DNA from: Calothrix sp. PCC 7103
GTDB taxonomy: Bacteria > Cyanobacteriota > Cyanobacteriia > Cyanobacteriales > Nostocaceae
Length of the DNA: 64,000 nt
Direction: 5' to 3'
Assembly: GCF_000331305.1 (NCBI RefSeq)
Contig: NZ_KB217478.1
Location: 5,491,595 to 5,555,594, forward strand
In this document: one piece after another, positions 1 to 7,592 of the stretch
How positions within the stretch are numbered: position 1 is the stretch's first letter
Layout of the letters: every line of letters begins with the position of its first letter
The notes under the pieces: model-generated
What the model was told of the DNA's origin: nothing
Seen by the model: only the letters and a program-made list of their open reading frames with translations
Databases searched by the model: none
Position numbers and translations under genes: made by a program

Positions 1-16
1 TGATGAAACCCATCTT

Positions 17-835
17 ATGCGACTGTCGCAGGGACAACTTAATACATTAGAAAAGTGTCCACGACAGTTTCAGCATACTTATTTAGAGCAACTTTACTCT
101 CCTGTTGACCCAGACCACGATGAAAAGCTAATGCTGGGAAGTCGGTTTCACTTACTCATGCAGCAACGTGCGATGGGTTTATCTATCGATAGTTTTTTGG
201 AAACTGATGCTCAATTACGCGGTTGGATAGATGGACTTAGTACTGTGGCGCCGTTTATTTTAGAGAAAACGAGTGATGAAACCTTCAAAGAAAGCGAACA
301 CTATCGAACTCTACAATTTCAAGATTACTTACTCACGGTTGTTTACGATTTGTTGATTGCTGATAATGTACAAGCACAAATCTTAGATTGGAAAACTTAT
401 CCAAAACCGCAAAATTCGCGTTACTTAGAACAAAACTGGCAAACAAAGCTTTATTTATTCGTTTTGGCAGAAACTAGCCAATATGTGCCAGAAAATATTT
501 CTATGACCTATTGGTTTGTTCAGCCTCATGATAAACCAAAAAGCATAAAATTTAATTACAGCACCGCCCAACACGAACAAACAAAAAATAAATTAAATCA
601 ATTAGTTACTCAACTAAATCGATATATAACTGCATATTACCAAGGAAAAGATTTTCCACAAGTTCCTGAAGGTAGTAAAATATGCGACAACTGCCAATTT
701 GCAGCACGGTGTAATAGAAATAACTTGCCCATTAGCAACTCTCAACAGACTCTCTCCTTAGCATTAGACCCTTCCTTACTCGACTTAGTTACGATTGAAG
801 AAGTACCTTTAAAAGTAGAAAGTGCTGAGTGCTGA
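17..835 (+). CDS. PD-(D/E)XK nuclease family protein (RecB/Cas4-like), start uncertain
   Basis: Nuclease-like protein of the RecB/Cas4/AddB type, expected to process DNA with a metal-dependent core. Seen: a KCPRQF motif with Cys14, a GSRFHLLMQQ helix at 41-50, core acidic Asp111 followed by the ILDWKT strand (Asp124, Lys126), and a late cluster Cys223, Cys226, Cys232. One early plus three late cysteines is the layout of family members holding a 4Fe-4S cluster. The frame is open to the left edge of the window, so the real start may lie outside; the ATG used here is the first in view. The last codons run into a GTGCTGA heptamer repeat that supplies the ending SAEC. The neighbours do not tell whether it serves repair or defence. 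Family call fairly sure, role unknown. Confidence 0.75.
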   Translation: MRLSQGQLNTLEKCPRQFQHTYLEQLYSPVDPDHDEKLMLGSRFHLLMQQRAMGLSIDSFLETDAQLRGWIDGLSTVAPFILEKTSDETFKESEHYRTLQFQDYLLTVVYDLLIADNVQAQILDWKTYPKPQNSRYLEQNWQTKLYLFVLAETSQYVPENISMTYWFVQPHDKPKSIKFNYSTAQHEQTKNKLNQLVTQLNRYITAYYQGKDFPQVPEGSKICDNCQFAARCNRNNLPISNSQQTLSLALDPSLLDLVTIEEVPLKVESAEC

Positions 836-848
836 GTGCTGAGTGAGA
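812..848. repeat. GTGCTGA heptamer repeat (STRR type)
   Basis: Three direct copies of GTGCTGA followed by GTGAGATATGAG. The same heptamer and its complement recur near 7.5, 10.4, 37.4 and 54.7 kb. Such short tandemly repeated heptamers are known from heterocystous cyanobacteria. Here the array contains the stop codon of the preceding nuclease gene. Confidence 0.8.
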
Positions 849-862
849 TATGAGTAAGTTTT

Positions 863-1528
863 ATGCAATTTGATAATAATGACACAGTGTTTGTCCGTGA
901 GTTAGGAATTGATGATATTGCTGCTATTTATCATTTAGGGGAAGAATTATTTACAAGTGATTTATACCCGTATTTATACCGCACGTGGGATGAATGGGAA
1001 GTAATAGGACTTTATAACACCGACCCAGAATATTGCTTAGTTGCTGAAATTGATGGTGAACTTGCTGGATTTATTTTGGGAACGATTATTACTAAAGCTA
1101 CCTGGACTTATGGTTATATTCTATGGTTAGGAGTTAATCCAAAGTTTCAGCGTCGTGGTGTGGCTGACAAACTGGTAGATAAAGCTATTTCTCGCATGAT
1201 TGAAGACGGCGCCCGTTTTATGCTTGTAGATACCGACCCAGCGAATGCACCCGCTCTTAAGTTTTTTAACCGCAAAGGTTTTGGTAACACGCGCGAGCAT
1301 ATTTTTCTATCGATGAATTTGAGTAAGCACGAGCATTACGGCAGGTTAATAGAATACGAGCATCAAAAAGCAGAACGTGCAGGATATCGGAGAGTAGCAA
1401 GGGAGCGGAGTAGACGTAACCCAACTTTGCGCGCAGGTAAGCCAGATGCAGGCGCCAGAGATGTTGTTTTGAATCCCCTCGTCAACGATATTCCGTCAGT
1501 GGATGAAACATCTAACAGCCAGGATTGA
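863..1528 (+). CDS. GNAT family N-acetyltransferase (RimI-like)
   Basis: Predicted cytoplasmic acetyl-CoA-dependent N-acetyltransferase. The GNAT fold spans about residues 9-152: the beta4 stretch YILWLGVNP and the acetyl-CoA loop QRRGVA (96-101), then NAPALKFFNRKGF (128-140), the usual beta5/alpha4 signature of RimI-like enzymes. After residue 155 comes a basic tail of about 65 residues rich in Arg and Lys (YRRVARERSRRNP) that is outside the catalytic fold and looks disordered. It lies 28 bp after the nuclease gene on the same strand, separated only by the heptamer repeat. The substrate (protein N-terminus or small molecule) cannot be inferred. Confidence 0.85.
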   Translation: MQFDNNDTVFVRELGIDDIAAIYHLGEELFTSDLYPYLYRTWDEWEVIGLYNTDPEYCLVAEIDGELAGFILGTIITKATWTYGYILWLGVNPKFQRRGVADKLVDKAISRMIEDGARFMLVDTDPANAPALKFFNRKGFGNTREHIFLSMNLSKHEHYGRLIEYEHQKAERAGYRRVARERSRRNPTLRAGKPDAGARDVVLNPLVNDIPSVDETSNSQD

Positions 1529-1604
1529 AAAAACACCTCGCACAATGTAAAAAAAAGTTATGCTAACTTTTATGAAGATTTAAGAATTTGGGGAGAACAC
1601 GGCA

Positions 1605-2069
1605 ATGGAACTATCTCCATCGGTTAAGTACGGGTTGAATTTCGTCCACCCAGTTCTGATGTGGGGGTTATTATTAGTATCACTGTACGCAGCTTATCTG
1701 GGTTTAAAAATACAACGTACCCGTAGCGCGCAAGGTGAAGAAAAGAAAGAGCTAATCAAAGGACGTTATAATGTTCGTCACTTTCAAATTGGTTCTTTGC
1801 TATTAGGCTTTATGGTGGCTGGTTCGGTAGCGGCGATGGGTGTGACTTATATTAATAACGGTAAGTTATTCGTTGGTCCCCACTTGCTTATAGGACTTGG
1901 AATGACAGTTCTAATTGCGTTTTCAGCATCACTTTCTCCTTTGATGCAAAAAGGCGCCAATTGGGCACGCATGACGCATATTTTAATCAATTTCACTATA
2001 TTGGGTTTGTTTACTTACCAAGCTATTAGTGGTGTACAGATTGTACAAAGAATTATAAGTAAAGCTTAA
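1605..2069 (+). CDS. DUF4079 family membrane protein
   Basis: Small integral membrane protein of a family found mainly in cyanobacteria and plastid-bearing organisms; function not established. Four hydrophobic segments are visible at about residues 13-33, 62-83, 90-112 and 125-147, with a basic loop (LKIQRTRSAQGEEKKE) after the first. Conserved-looking histidines sit at FVHP, YNVRHF, GPHLL and MTHIL, which hints at a cytochrome b561/DUF4079-like four-helix bundle that could bind haem; that is inference. A ribosome-binding sequence GGGGAGAA stands about 10 bases before the ATG. A strong hairpin follows the stop. Confidence 0.8.
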   Translation: MELSPSVKYGLNFVHPVLMWGLLLVSLYAAYLGLKIQRTRSAQGEEKKELIKGRYNVRHFQIGSLLLGFMVAGSVAAMGVTYINNGKLFVGPHLLIGLGMTVLIAFSASLSPLMQKGANWARMTHILINFTILGLFTYQAISGVQIVQRIISKA

Positions 2070-2080
2070 TTGAAAAGCGA

Positions 2081-2110
2081 ATGGTCGCTGGAATATACTC
2101 CAGCGACCAT
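2081..2110. terminator. Bidirectional hairpin between convergent genes
   Basis: Perfect 12-bp stem ATGGTCGCTGGA (2081-2092) and its complement (2099-2110) with a 6-base loop. It lies between the convergent DUF4079 and DUF1997 genes. There is no T-run on either side, so it may act as a factor-independent pause or as an mRNA 3' end stabiliser. Confidence 0.65.
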
Positions 2111-2133
2111 CAAGCATAGATTATTGAGCATTA

Positions 2134-2799
2134 TCACTTTTTTGGAAAAGATACACCTATTGAACCGTGAAAATCGTCTTGAACCTTACGTGTTAAGCGA
2201 CGTGAGACTTGACGAACAATTTGGTTGAGTAAACGCTCACCTGTGCTTTCTATCAAAGACTGAGGTAAGCGCTTAATAAACTTAGGGAATTGAATATGAA
2301 CCGCTAAATCTAATTCCCACTCAACGCGCGTCTGAACCGAACCAATTGAAACATCTTCCCCACGGCACTCGACGAGTTGCAAGTTAGCGCGGTAATCTAC
2401 ATCGTATCCAGGTGGATTGTAATCGGGAATTGGGATGGTCTGAATTTTGTAAACACCTTCATCGGGTGGTAAAAGTTCTAAACCGATTTTTGGTTCAACT
2501 TCATAATTGAAGGCGCCAAAGCGACCGATGACCAAAGCGTAACCATTTTGACCAAGTGGCTGAACCTTCATTGGTTCTGCACAGCGTACAAACCACTTAG
2601 AATGACAGTTTAAATACTCTGCCACAGTGCCAGATGGGGCATACATTTCCATACAATCGCTGTGGCGACAATAAAACGTTATTGGTTTGCCAGCATCAAT
2701 ATTAGAGATTAAGTCTTCTGTGTTGACTAAACCTGATGTTACAGACATTACTTGCTCCGTGGTATCAAGTGCTTGGTAGTCCTGGTCTTTTGATAGCAT
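2134..2799 (-). CDS. DUF1997 family protein
   Basis: Cyanobacterial protein of the DUF1997 family, about 221 residues, soluble, function unknown. Members resemble SRPBCC-like lipid-binding folds; here the body runs from ITFYCRHSDCMEMY through YALVIGRFGAFNYEVEPKIGLELLPP to VEWELDLAVHIQFPKFIKRLPQ (quoted in part), followed by an amphipathic C-terminal helix (SLIESTGERLLNQIV). I place the start at base 2799, because CAGGAG stands 7 bases before that ATG; an upstream ATG at 2847 in the same frame would add 16 residues but has no ribosome-binding sequence. It is transcribed towards the DUF4079 gene and shares the hairpin at 2081-2110. Confidence 0.75.
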   Translation of the reverse strand: MLSKDQDYQALDTTEQVMSVTSGLVNTEDLISNIDAGKPITFYCRHSDCMEMYAPSGTVAEYLNCHSKWFVRCAEPMKVQPLGQNGYALVIGRFGAFNYEVEPKIGLELLPPDEGVYKIQTIPIPDYNPPGYDVDYRANLQLVECRGEDVSIGSVQTRVEWELDLAVHIQFPKFIKRLPQSLIESTGERLLNQIVRQVSRRLTRKVQDDFHGSIGVSFPKK

Positions 2800-2978
2800 A
2801 TCCGTACTCCTGTGTCTTTTTCCTTGCCCTTTATTAATCATTCCCATATTTAAGATAAGGTTTCGTACTAATTTTCTATTTTTACCAAAAGCTTAAACAT
2901 ATGTAACAAAGTTCATTTAATCTTTTTAATAATCAGACTTAACCAAACACTTACTAGTTTCTTAGGGTAACGTTTATC

Positions 2979-3638
2979 ATGAAAGCTTTTGTAGCAGGTG
3001 CAACAGGAGAAACAGGTCGTCGCATAGTTCAAGAACTAGTTGCACGCTCCATCCCTGTCCGTGCCTTAGTTCGTGATCTCAACAAAGCAAGAAGTATTCT
3101 TCCTGCGGGTGTTGATTTGGTACAAGGTGACGTTCTTGAACCTGGTACCCTTACGACAGCAATAGGTGATAGTACTATAGTTATTTGTGCTACTGGCGCC
3201 AAGCCAAGTTTCGATCCCACCGGGCCATACAAGGTAGACTTAGAAGGCACAAAAAACTTAGTTGATGCTGCTAAAGGTAAAGGGATTGAGCATTTTGTTT
3301 TAGTTACTTCGCTATGTACTTCGCTATTTTTTCACCCCCTCAATTTGTTTTGGTTGATTTTGGTATGGAAAAAGCAAGCTGAAGAATACCTTCAAAAAAG
3401 TGGCTTGACTTACACAATTGTCCGTCCAGGTGGTCTAAAAAATGAAGACAACCAGGATGCTATTATCATGCAAAGTGCTGATACATTATTTGACGGTAGC
3501 ATACCTAGGCAAAAAGTGGCGCAGGTTTGCGTCGAAGCTTTATCAGAACCAAGCGCAAAAAACAAGATAGTCGAAATTGTGGCAAAACCTGAAGCTGCTT
3601 CTAAAGGATTTAGCGAATTATTCGCTGGTGTTGCTTAG
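2979..3638 (+). CDS. Atypical SDR / NmrA-like NAD(P)-binding protein
   Basis: Rossmann-fold protein of the atypical short-chain dehydrogenase group (Tic62/Ycf39-like). Seen: the dinucleotide-binding GATGETG at residues 8-14 directly after the first strand, an Arg-rich VRALVRD after strand 2 that favours NADPH, and VQGDV in strand 3. VTSLCTSLFFHP stands where the Ser of classical SDRs would be, and there is no YxxxK pair, only KKQAEEYL. Loss of the classical catalytic Tyr suggests a NAD(P)H-sensing or chaperone-like role rather than a general dehydrogenase. Length 219 residues is typical. It stands alone, with an unusual inverted-repeat block behind it. Confidence 0.8.
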   Translation: MKAFVAGATGETGRRIVQELVARSIPVRALVRDLNKARSILPAGVDLVQGDVLEPGTLTTAIGDSTIVICATGAKPSFDPTGPYKVDLEGTKNLVDAAKGKGIEHFVLVTSLCTSLFFHPLNLFWLILVWKKQAEEYLQKSGLTYTIVRPGGLKNEDNQDAIIMQSADTLFDGSIPRQKVAQVCVEALSEPSAKNKIVEIVAKPEAASKGFSELFAGVA

Positions 3639-3646
3639 TAATCTTG

Positions 3647-3831
3647 CAACGGATGGAACGGATGTAACGGATAATTTATTACAAACTGAAATGAATCAAC
3701 CATCCGTTACAATACTGCTCGGTTAAGCCTTTTTAGGTATAAAAAACAAGGCAATATTAAGGGTTTCAGCCTGCTTTATTTCCTTAACCGAGCAGTATTG
3801 CCATCCGTTACATCCGTTAAGCATCCGTTGC
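3647..3831. repeat. Nested inverted-repeat element built on ACGGAT/ATCCGT units
   Basis: Between the SDR and esterase genes lies a large dyad. The outer arms carry three ACGGAT units on the left (3647-3673) and three ATCCGT units on the right (3803-3831). The inner arms are a perfect 17-bp inverted repeat, AATACTGCTCGGTTAAG at 3711-3727 with its complement at 3783-3799. The left half can also fold locally, because TGTAACGGAT near 3664 faces ATCCGTTACA near 3702. No reading frame is evident inside. It resembles a small non-autonomous element or a double-hairpin repeat. Confidence 0.7.
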
Positions 3832-3852
3832 CAATTTACCCTCTTTTTTCCT

Positions 3853-4692
3853 ATGTCTCTCAACCTTATCAGCAACTACAAATCCTTTGGTGGTAAACTC
3901 AGCTTTTACTCCCATACATCCACCACTTGCAACAGCGAAATGCATTTTTCTGTATATCAACCTCCACAAGTACAAAAGTCTCTCCCTGTTTTATACTTTC
4001 TCTCTGGGTTGACTTGTACAGAAGAAAATTTCATGGTCAAAGCTAACGCACAAAAGTATGCTGCTGAATATGGGTTGATTTTAGTTGCACCAGATACTAG
4101 TCCTAGAAATATAGGTATTCCAGGTGAAAATGATGATTGGGACTTTGGCACAGGCGCCGGATTTTATGTTGACGCAACACAAGCACCTTGGTCAAACTAT
4201 TACAATATGTATAGTTATATAGTTGAAGAGTTGCCTAATATAATCGCCGCCAATTTTTCTATTGACACAAACAAGCAAGGTATATTTGGTCACTCAATGG
4301 GAGGACACGGTGCCCTAGTTTGTGCGATAAGAAATCCAAATAAATTTAAGTCAGTATCAGCATTTGCACCAATTGTGGCGCCAATGCAGTGTGCTTGGGG
4401 AAACAAAGCGTTTACTGGTTATTTGGGTGAAGATAAAGAAAATTGGTGCCTTTATGATGCGAGTGAGTTAGTTAGAAAACATAAGTATTATGGTCATATT
4501 CTGATTGACCAAGGTACAGACGATAAGTTTATACAAGAGCAGTTAAAACCAGAATTATTCGAGCAAGCTTGTCAAGAAGTTAACCAATTTTTAACGCTAC
4601 GTTATCAACAAGGTTATGACCATAGTTATTATTTCATTTCTAGCTTTATAGAAGACCATATAAAGCATCATGTTAAAGAATTGGGTGTTTGA
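3853..4692 (+). CDS. fghA: S-formylglutathione hydrolase
   Basis: Cytoplasmic serine hydrolase of the esterase D family that splits S-formylglutathione to formate and glutathione in formaldehyde detoxification. Seen: oxyanion region YFLSGLTCTEENF, the family stretch APDTSPRNIGIPGENDDWDF (in part), nucleophile elbow GHSMGGHGA, acid in DQGTDDKF and catalytic His in YDHSYYFI. The 279 residues match the family. The 3' end overlaps the convergent cbiA gene by 25 bases, so the two transcripts must be antisense at their ends. No alcohol dehydrogenase partner is adjacent. Family assignment is firm. Confidence 0.93.
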   Translation: MSLNLISNYKSFGGKLSFYSHTSTTCNSEMHFSVYQPPQVQKSLPVLYFLSGLTCTEENFMVKANAQKYAAEYGLILVAPDTSPRNIGIPGENDDWDFGTGAGFYVDATQAPWSNYYNMYSYIVEELPNIIAANFSIDTNKQGIFGHSMGGHGALVCAIRNPNKFKSVSAFAPIVAPMQCAWGNKAFTGYLGEDKENWCLYDASELVRKHKYYGHILIDQGTDDKFIQEQLKPELFEQACQEVNQFLTLRYQQGYDHSYYFISSFIEDHIKHHVKELGV

Positions 4693-6035
4693 CTAAAATC
4701 AGCGCAATATTTTAAAAATCGCTGTGGAATTTCTGGAGAACTTCCCCAATGTTGGTGGATATAAGAAGCATGAAGATTAAATTGTGTACTCCAACCTTCC
4801 AAACCTGTCGCTTCTTCTGTATCAACACGATAAGTTTCAAAAGTAGGCGCCTTCAAGTCAGACAATAAATGCGAACGATGAAATTCGTGTCCATATATAA
4901 CTGTATTTGTATCAAAAAGAAAATTCTTTTGTAACGTGACAGCACGTCGATAACCCAAAGTTAAGCGTTTGTCCATTACAGCTTGAGTTGGTAATACTCC
5001 TACCATTGGCCAAGCTTTGCCTTCAAAGTCGATAATTTTTTCACATAGATACATTAAACCACCACATTCAGCGATGGTAGGGATTCCTGCGTTTATGGCA
5101 GCTTTAACACTATTAATGGCGTCTATATTGTTAGATAACTCCTGAGCAAATACTTCTGGAAATCCACCACCAAAATACATTCCTTGAATATAAGCGGGTA
5201 AATTGTCTTTGATTGGACTCCAAAAAACTAACTCGGCGCCAAATTTTTGTAGTAAGTCTAAATTATCTTGATAGTAAAAATTAAAAGCACTATCTAACGC
5301 AACAGCGATTCTAACTGTATATTTCTCTTCTATCCTTTCCCCTTTACCCTTTACCCTTTCCCTCAACAACGGTAATAACGTTTCCCAGTCAAAACAATTG
5401 GCGCCTAAGTCAGCAAGTCGGGAGATAATAGCATCAAGTTCTGGTAGCTCGCTAGTTGGAACTAAACCTAGGTGACGGTCGGGGATTGATATGTTATCTT
5501 CACGTCGCAATACACCTAAGATTTTTACTTGTAATGGTAAAAGTGCATTTTTGAGTAAGTCTAAGTGACGTTCGCTTCCAACCCGGTTAAGAACTACACC
5601 AGTAATATTTATACTGGGGTGAAGTGTGCTGTAGCCATGTACGATTGCAGCGACTGAACCTGATAATCGACTACAATCAACTACTAAAATTACAGGTATA
5701 TTTAATAACTTTGCTATGTGTGCTGTGCTAGCGAAGGGAATAGTTTTATTTCCAATTCCATCGAATAGTCCCATTACTCCTTCTATTAGGGCAATATCGA
5801 CTTGTTGACGATGATGGTGAAAACATTCTTTTACGTAAGTTTCTGATGTTAAAACTGGGTCTAAGTTGCGACTTGGTTTACCTGTTATATAACGGTGGAA
5901 CATTGGGTCTATATAATCTGGCCCAACTTTATATGATTGTACGTTGTAATTATTTTTACATAAATATGCTAATAGGGCGAGCGTGACTGTTGTCTTGCCC
6001 ACCCCACTGCGTTCTCCGGCGATAATTAATGACAT
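4668..6035 (-). CDS. cbiA: Cobyrinic acid a,c-diamide synthase (CbiA)
   Basis: ATP- and glutamine-dependent enzyme that amidates cobyrinic acid side chains a and c in cobalamin synthesis. N-terminal P-loop domain: GERSGVGKTT (7-16), GPDYIDP (38-44), EGVMGLFDG (85-93). C-terminal class I amidotransferase-like domain: MYFGGGFPE (286-294), nucleophile Cys324 in AECGGLMYL, and GHEFHRS (382-388). Length 455 is normal. Between the domains, residues about 226-238 (ERVKGKGERIEEK) are encoded by a low-complexity AAGGGTAAAGGG stretch at about 5335-5365, apparently a small repeat tolerated in the linker. The gene follows opcA by 77 bp on the same strand. Its product fits with the B12-dependent ribonucleotide reductase at 16.1 kb. 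Confidence 0.93.
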   Translation of the reverse strand: MSLIIAGERSGVGKTTVTLALLAYLCKNNYNVQSYKVGPDYIDPMFHRYITGKPSRNLDPVLTSETYVKECFHHHRQQVDIALIEGVMGLFDGIGNKTIPFASTAHIAKLLNIPVILVVDCSRLSGSVAAIVHGYSTLHPSINITGVVLNRVGSERHLDLLKNALLPLQVKILGVLRREDNISIPDRHLGLVPTSELPELDAIISRLADLGANCFDWETLLPLLRERVKGKGERIEEKYTVRIAVALDSAFNFYYQDNLDLLQKFGAELVFWSPIKDNLPAYIQGMYFGGGFPEVFAQELSNNIDAINSVKAAINAGIPTIAECGGLMYLCEKIIDFEGKAWPMVGVLPTQAVMDKRLTLGYRRAVTLQKNFLFDTNTVIYGHEFHRSHLLSDLKAPTFETYRVDTEEATGLEGWSTQFNLHASYIHQHWGSSPEIPQRFLKYCADFSQTPNSLT

Positions 6036-6112
6036 GCTTGTTTGGGATTTAAAAGGGCGGGTTTACGAGATATGCGTACTGTTTTAGGATATCTGTTAAC
6101 CCGCCCCTACGG

Positions 6113-7489
6113 TTATTCTTCGGTGCTGAATCCTAATTTTAGGATTTGTGCTGTCATTGCTAGGCTTTCTTCTAATAATGCTTCGTGACCCCAGCGTTGT
6201 ACTTGTTGGCTTAATAGGGCTTCTGCTTTTTGTTCAGAAAGTGAAGTTACTTGTTGGAATAAACCTGTAGATTGGGCACCACCTTGAGTTTCCATCCGCA
6301 TACAGCCACCTGTTTCGGAGCAAATCAATGTACCGCAGTCAGCATTTATGTTGGTGGAACTTAACCGTAGTGCGATTAAGTCACCTGGTATTTGGCCACC
6401 TTCTCCCATTGGTACACCAGCTAATTCGGCTTCGATGGGTCGCTGGTCGTTGGAAAGGAACTTAATTTTGGTAATGTCGTAATCGCCTTTTTCTTGTTGA
6501 TAACCAACTGGTTTCCAACCTAAACGACTAGCAAACCAACCGATAAATAGTAGTGCTTGTACTGGACTACCTTTTTCGTAATCAATATTTACACGGTCAA
6601 TATCACCTAGCGCTGCGCGACGGTTCGGTGCGTCATATGCTTGTGCTGCTAATTCTTGCCATCCAGAAATTCGGCGCCAATTTAGGTCTGCAAGCGGTAC
6701 ACCGTTTTCAACTAACTCTTGTAAGTTGAGCAAATCTTTTTCAGGTTCGTTGAAATTACAGGAGTCAACAATTACGTTATTACAAACTGCTGACAAGCGT
6801 TTAAATAATGGGTTATTTGGGTCGGGTGTTGCTTTCCACCATAGGAATTTAGGCAAACCACCAATTAATAAAGCTGGTATCATCCCACCAATACGTTCGA
6901 GTGCTGTTGCTGTACCTGTTAAAGTCAGGTATTCACAACAAACAAGCGTACCCGATGATTGTTTTTGAATAGGACAATAAGCAGCAACTTGAGCTTTTAC
7001 ACCTTCATCAGCACCTGCGACCGGAGAAAGAGTTACTATACGGCAGGGATTACGAAGTGCAATTTCATCGGCAATACGAGGACTTTTTGAGTCTGCCACA
7101 GATGATGAAGCGGCCTCAGAAATTGTTCCCGAAGCTCGACTTTTCGCTGCTTCTCCCCGCAATATTGTAAGTGTGTCGGGTGTTACGGTTCCTGTTTCTG
7201 GAATTTTAAAAGCTTTTTGGGCAGCCCGCAGTGCCACTTCAGTTTGAGGCCCTAATATCCCATCAATTGGGCCATTGTAAAATCCTAACGCTGCTAAAAG
7301 TTGCTGCGTTTCTTCTGGTTCATAAACAACTAAAGTAAAAGTTGTTGCACGAGTTGCAGCAGGTAAAGCACCATCTTCACCTGCCATACCATAACTTTGC
7401 CAAATTTGCCCTAATTCCGCTTCGATTTCAGTTAGCGAAATATCTTTAGGCGCCTGAAGTGAATAAATTGTAGGAGCTTGGGAAACCAT
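6113..7489 (-). CDS. opcA: Glucose-6-phosphate dehydrogenase assembly protein OpcA
   Basis: Allosteric activator and assembly factor for G6PDH, needed for the oxidative pentose phosphate flow that feeds reductant in the dark and in heterocysts. Residues about 55-115 form a peptidoglycan-binding-like module (QQLLAALGFYNGPIDGILGP), as I recall for cyanobacterial OpcA; the OpcA core follows. A C-terminal cysteine cluster (Cys385, Cys390, Cys396) lies in the region where a thioredoxin-controlled disulfide has been reported for Anabaena OpcA. It is the last gene of fbp-tal-zwf-opcA and is 101 bp from zwf, a gap filled with heptamer repeats. Length 458 residues is usual. Confidence 0.93.
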   Translation of the reverse strand: MVSQAPTIYSLQAPKDISLTEIEAELGQIWQSYGMAGEDGALPAATRATTFTLVVYEPEETQQLLAALGFYNGPIDGILGPQTEVALRAAQKAFKIPETGTVTPDTLTILRGEAAKSRASGTISEAASSSVADSKSPRIADEIALRNPCRIVTLSPVAGADEGVKAQVAAYCPIQKQSSGTLVCCEYLTLTGTATALERIGGMIPALLIGGLPKFLWWKATPDPNNPLFKRLSAVCNNVIVDSCNFNEPEKDLLNLQELVENGVPLADLNWRRISGWQELAAQAYDAPNRRAALGDIDRVNIDYEKGSPVQALLFIGWFASRLGWKPVGYQQEKGDYDITKIKFLSNDQRPIEAELAGVPMGEGGQIPGDLIALRLSSTNINADCGTLICSETGGCMRMETQGGAQSTGLFQQVTSLSEQKAEALLSQQVQRWGHEALLEESLAMTAQILKLGFSTEE

Positions 7490-7504
7490 AATTTTTACTA
7501 AGTA

Positions 7505-7592
7505 TAAACAGTGATGAGTGCTGAGTGCGCTTGTGCTGAGTAATGAGTTAAGAGATACTCAGCACTCAGCACTTCCTACTCAGCACTTTTTT
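7505..7592. repeat. Heptamer repeat block with inverted copies
   Basis: Copies of GTGATGAGTGCTGAGTGCG and GTGCTGAGTAATGAG are followed by complementary ACTCAGCACTCAGCAC and CTACTCAGCACTTTTT, so the zwf-opcA spacer can fold into a long imperfect hairpin ending in a T-run on the plus strand. On the minus strand, where the operon is read, it could reduce read-through or set message stability between zwf and opcA. Confidence 0.7.
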
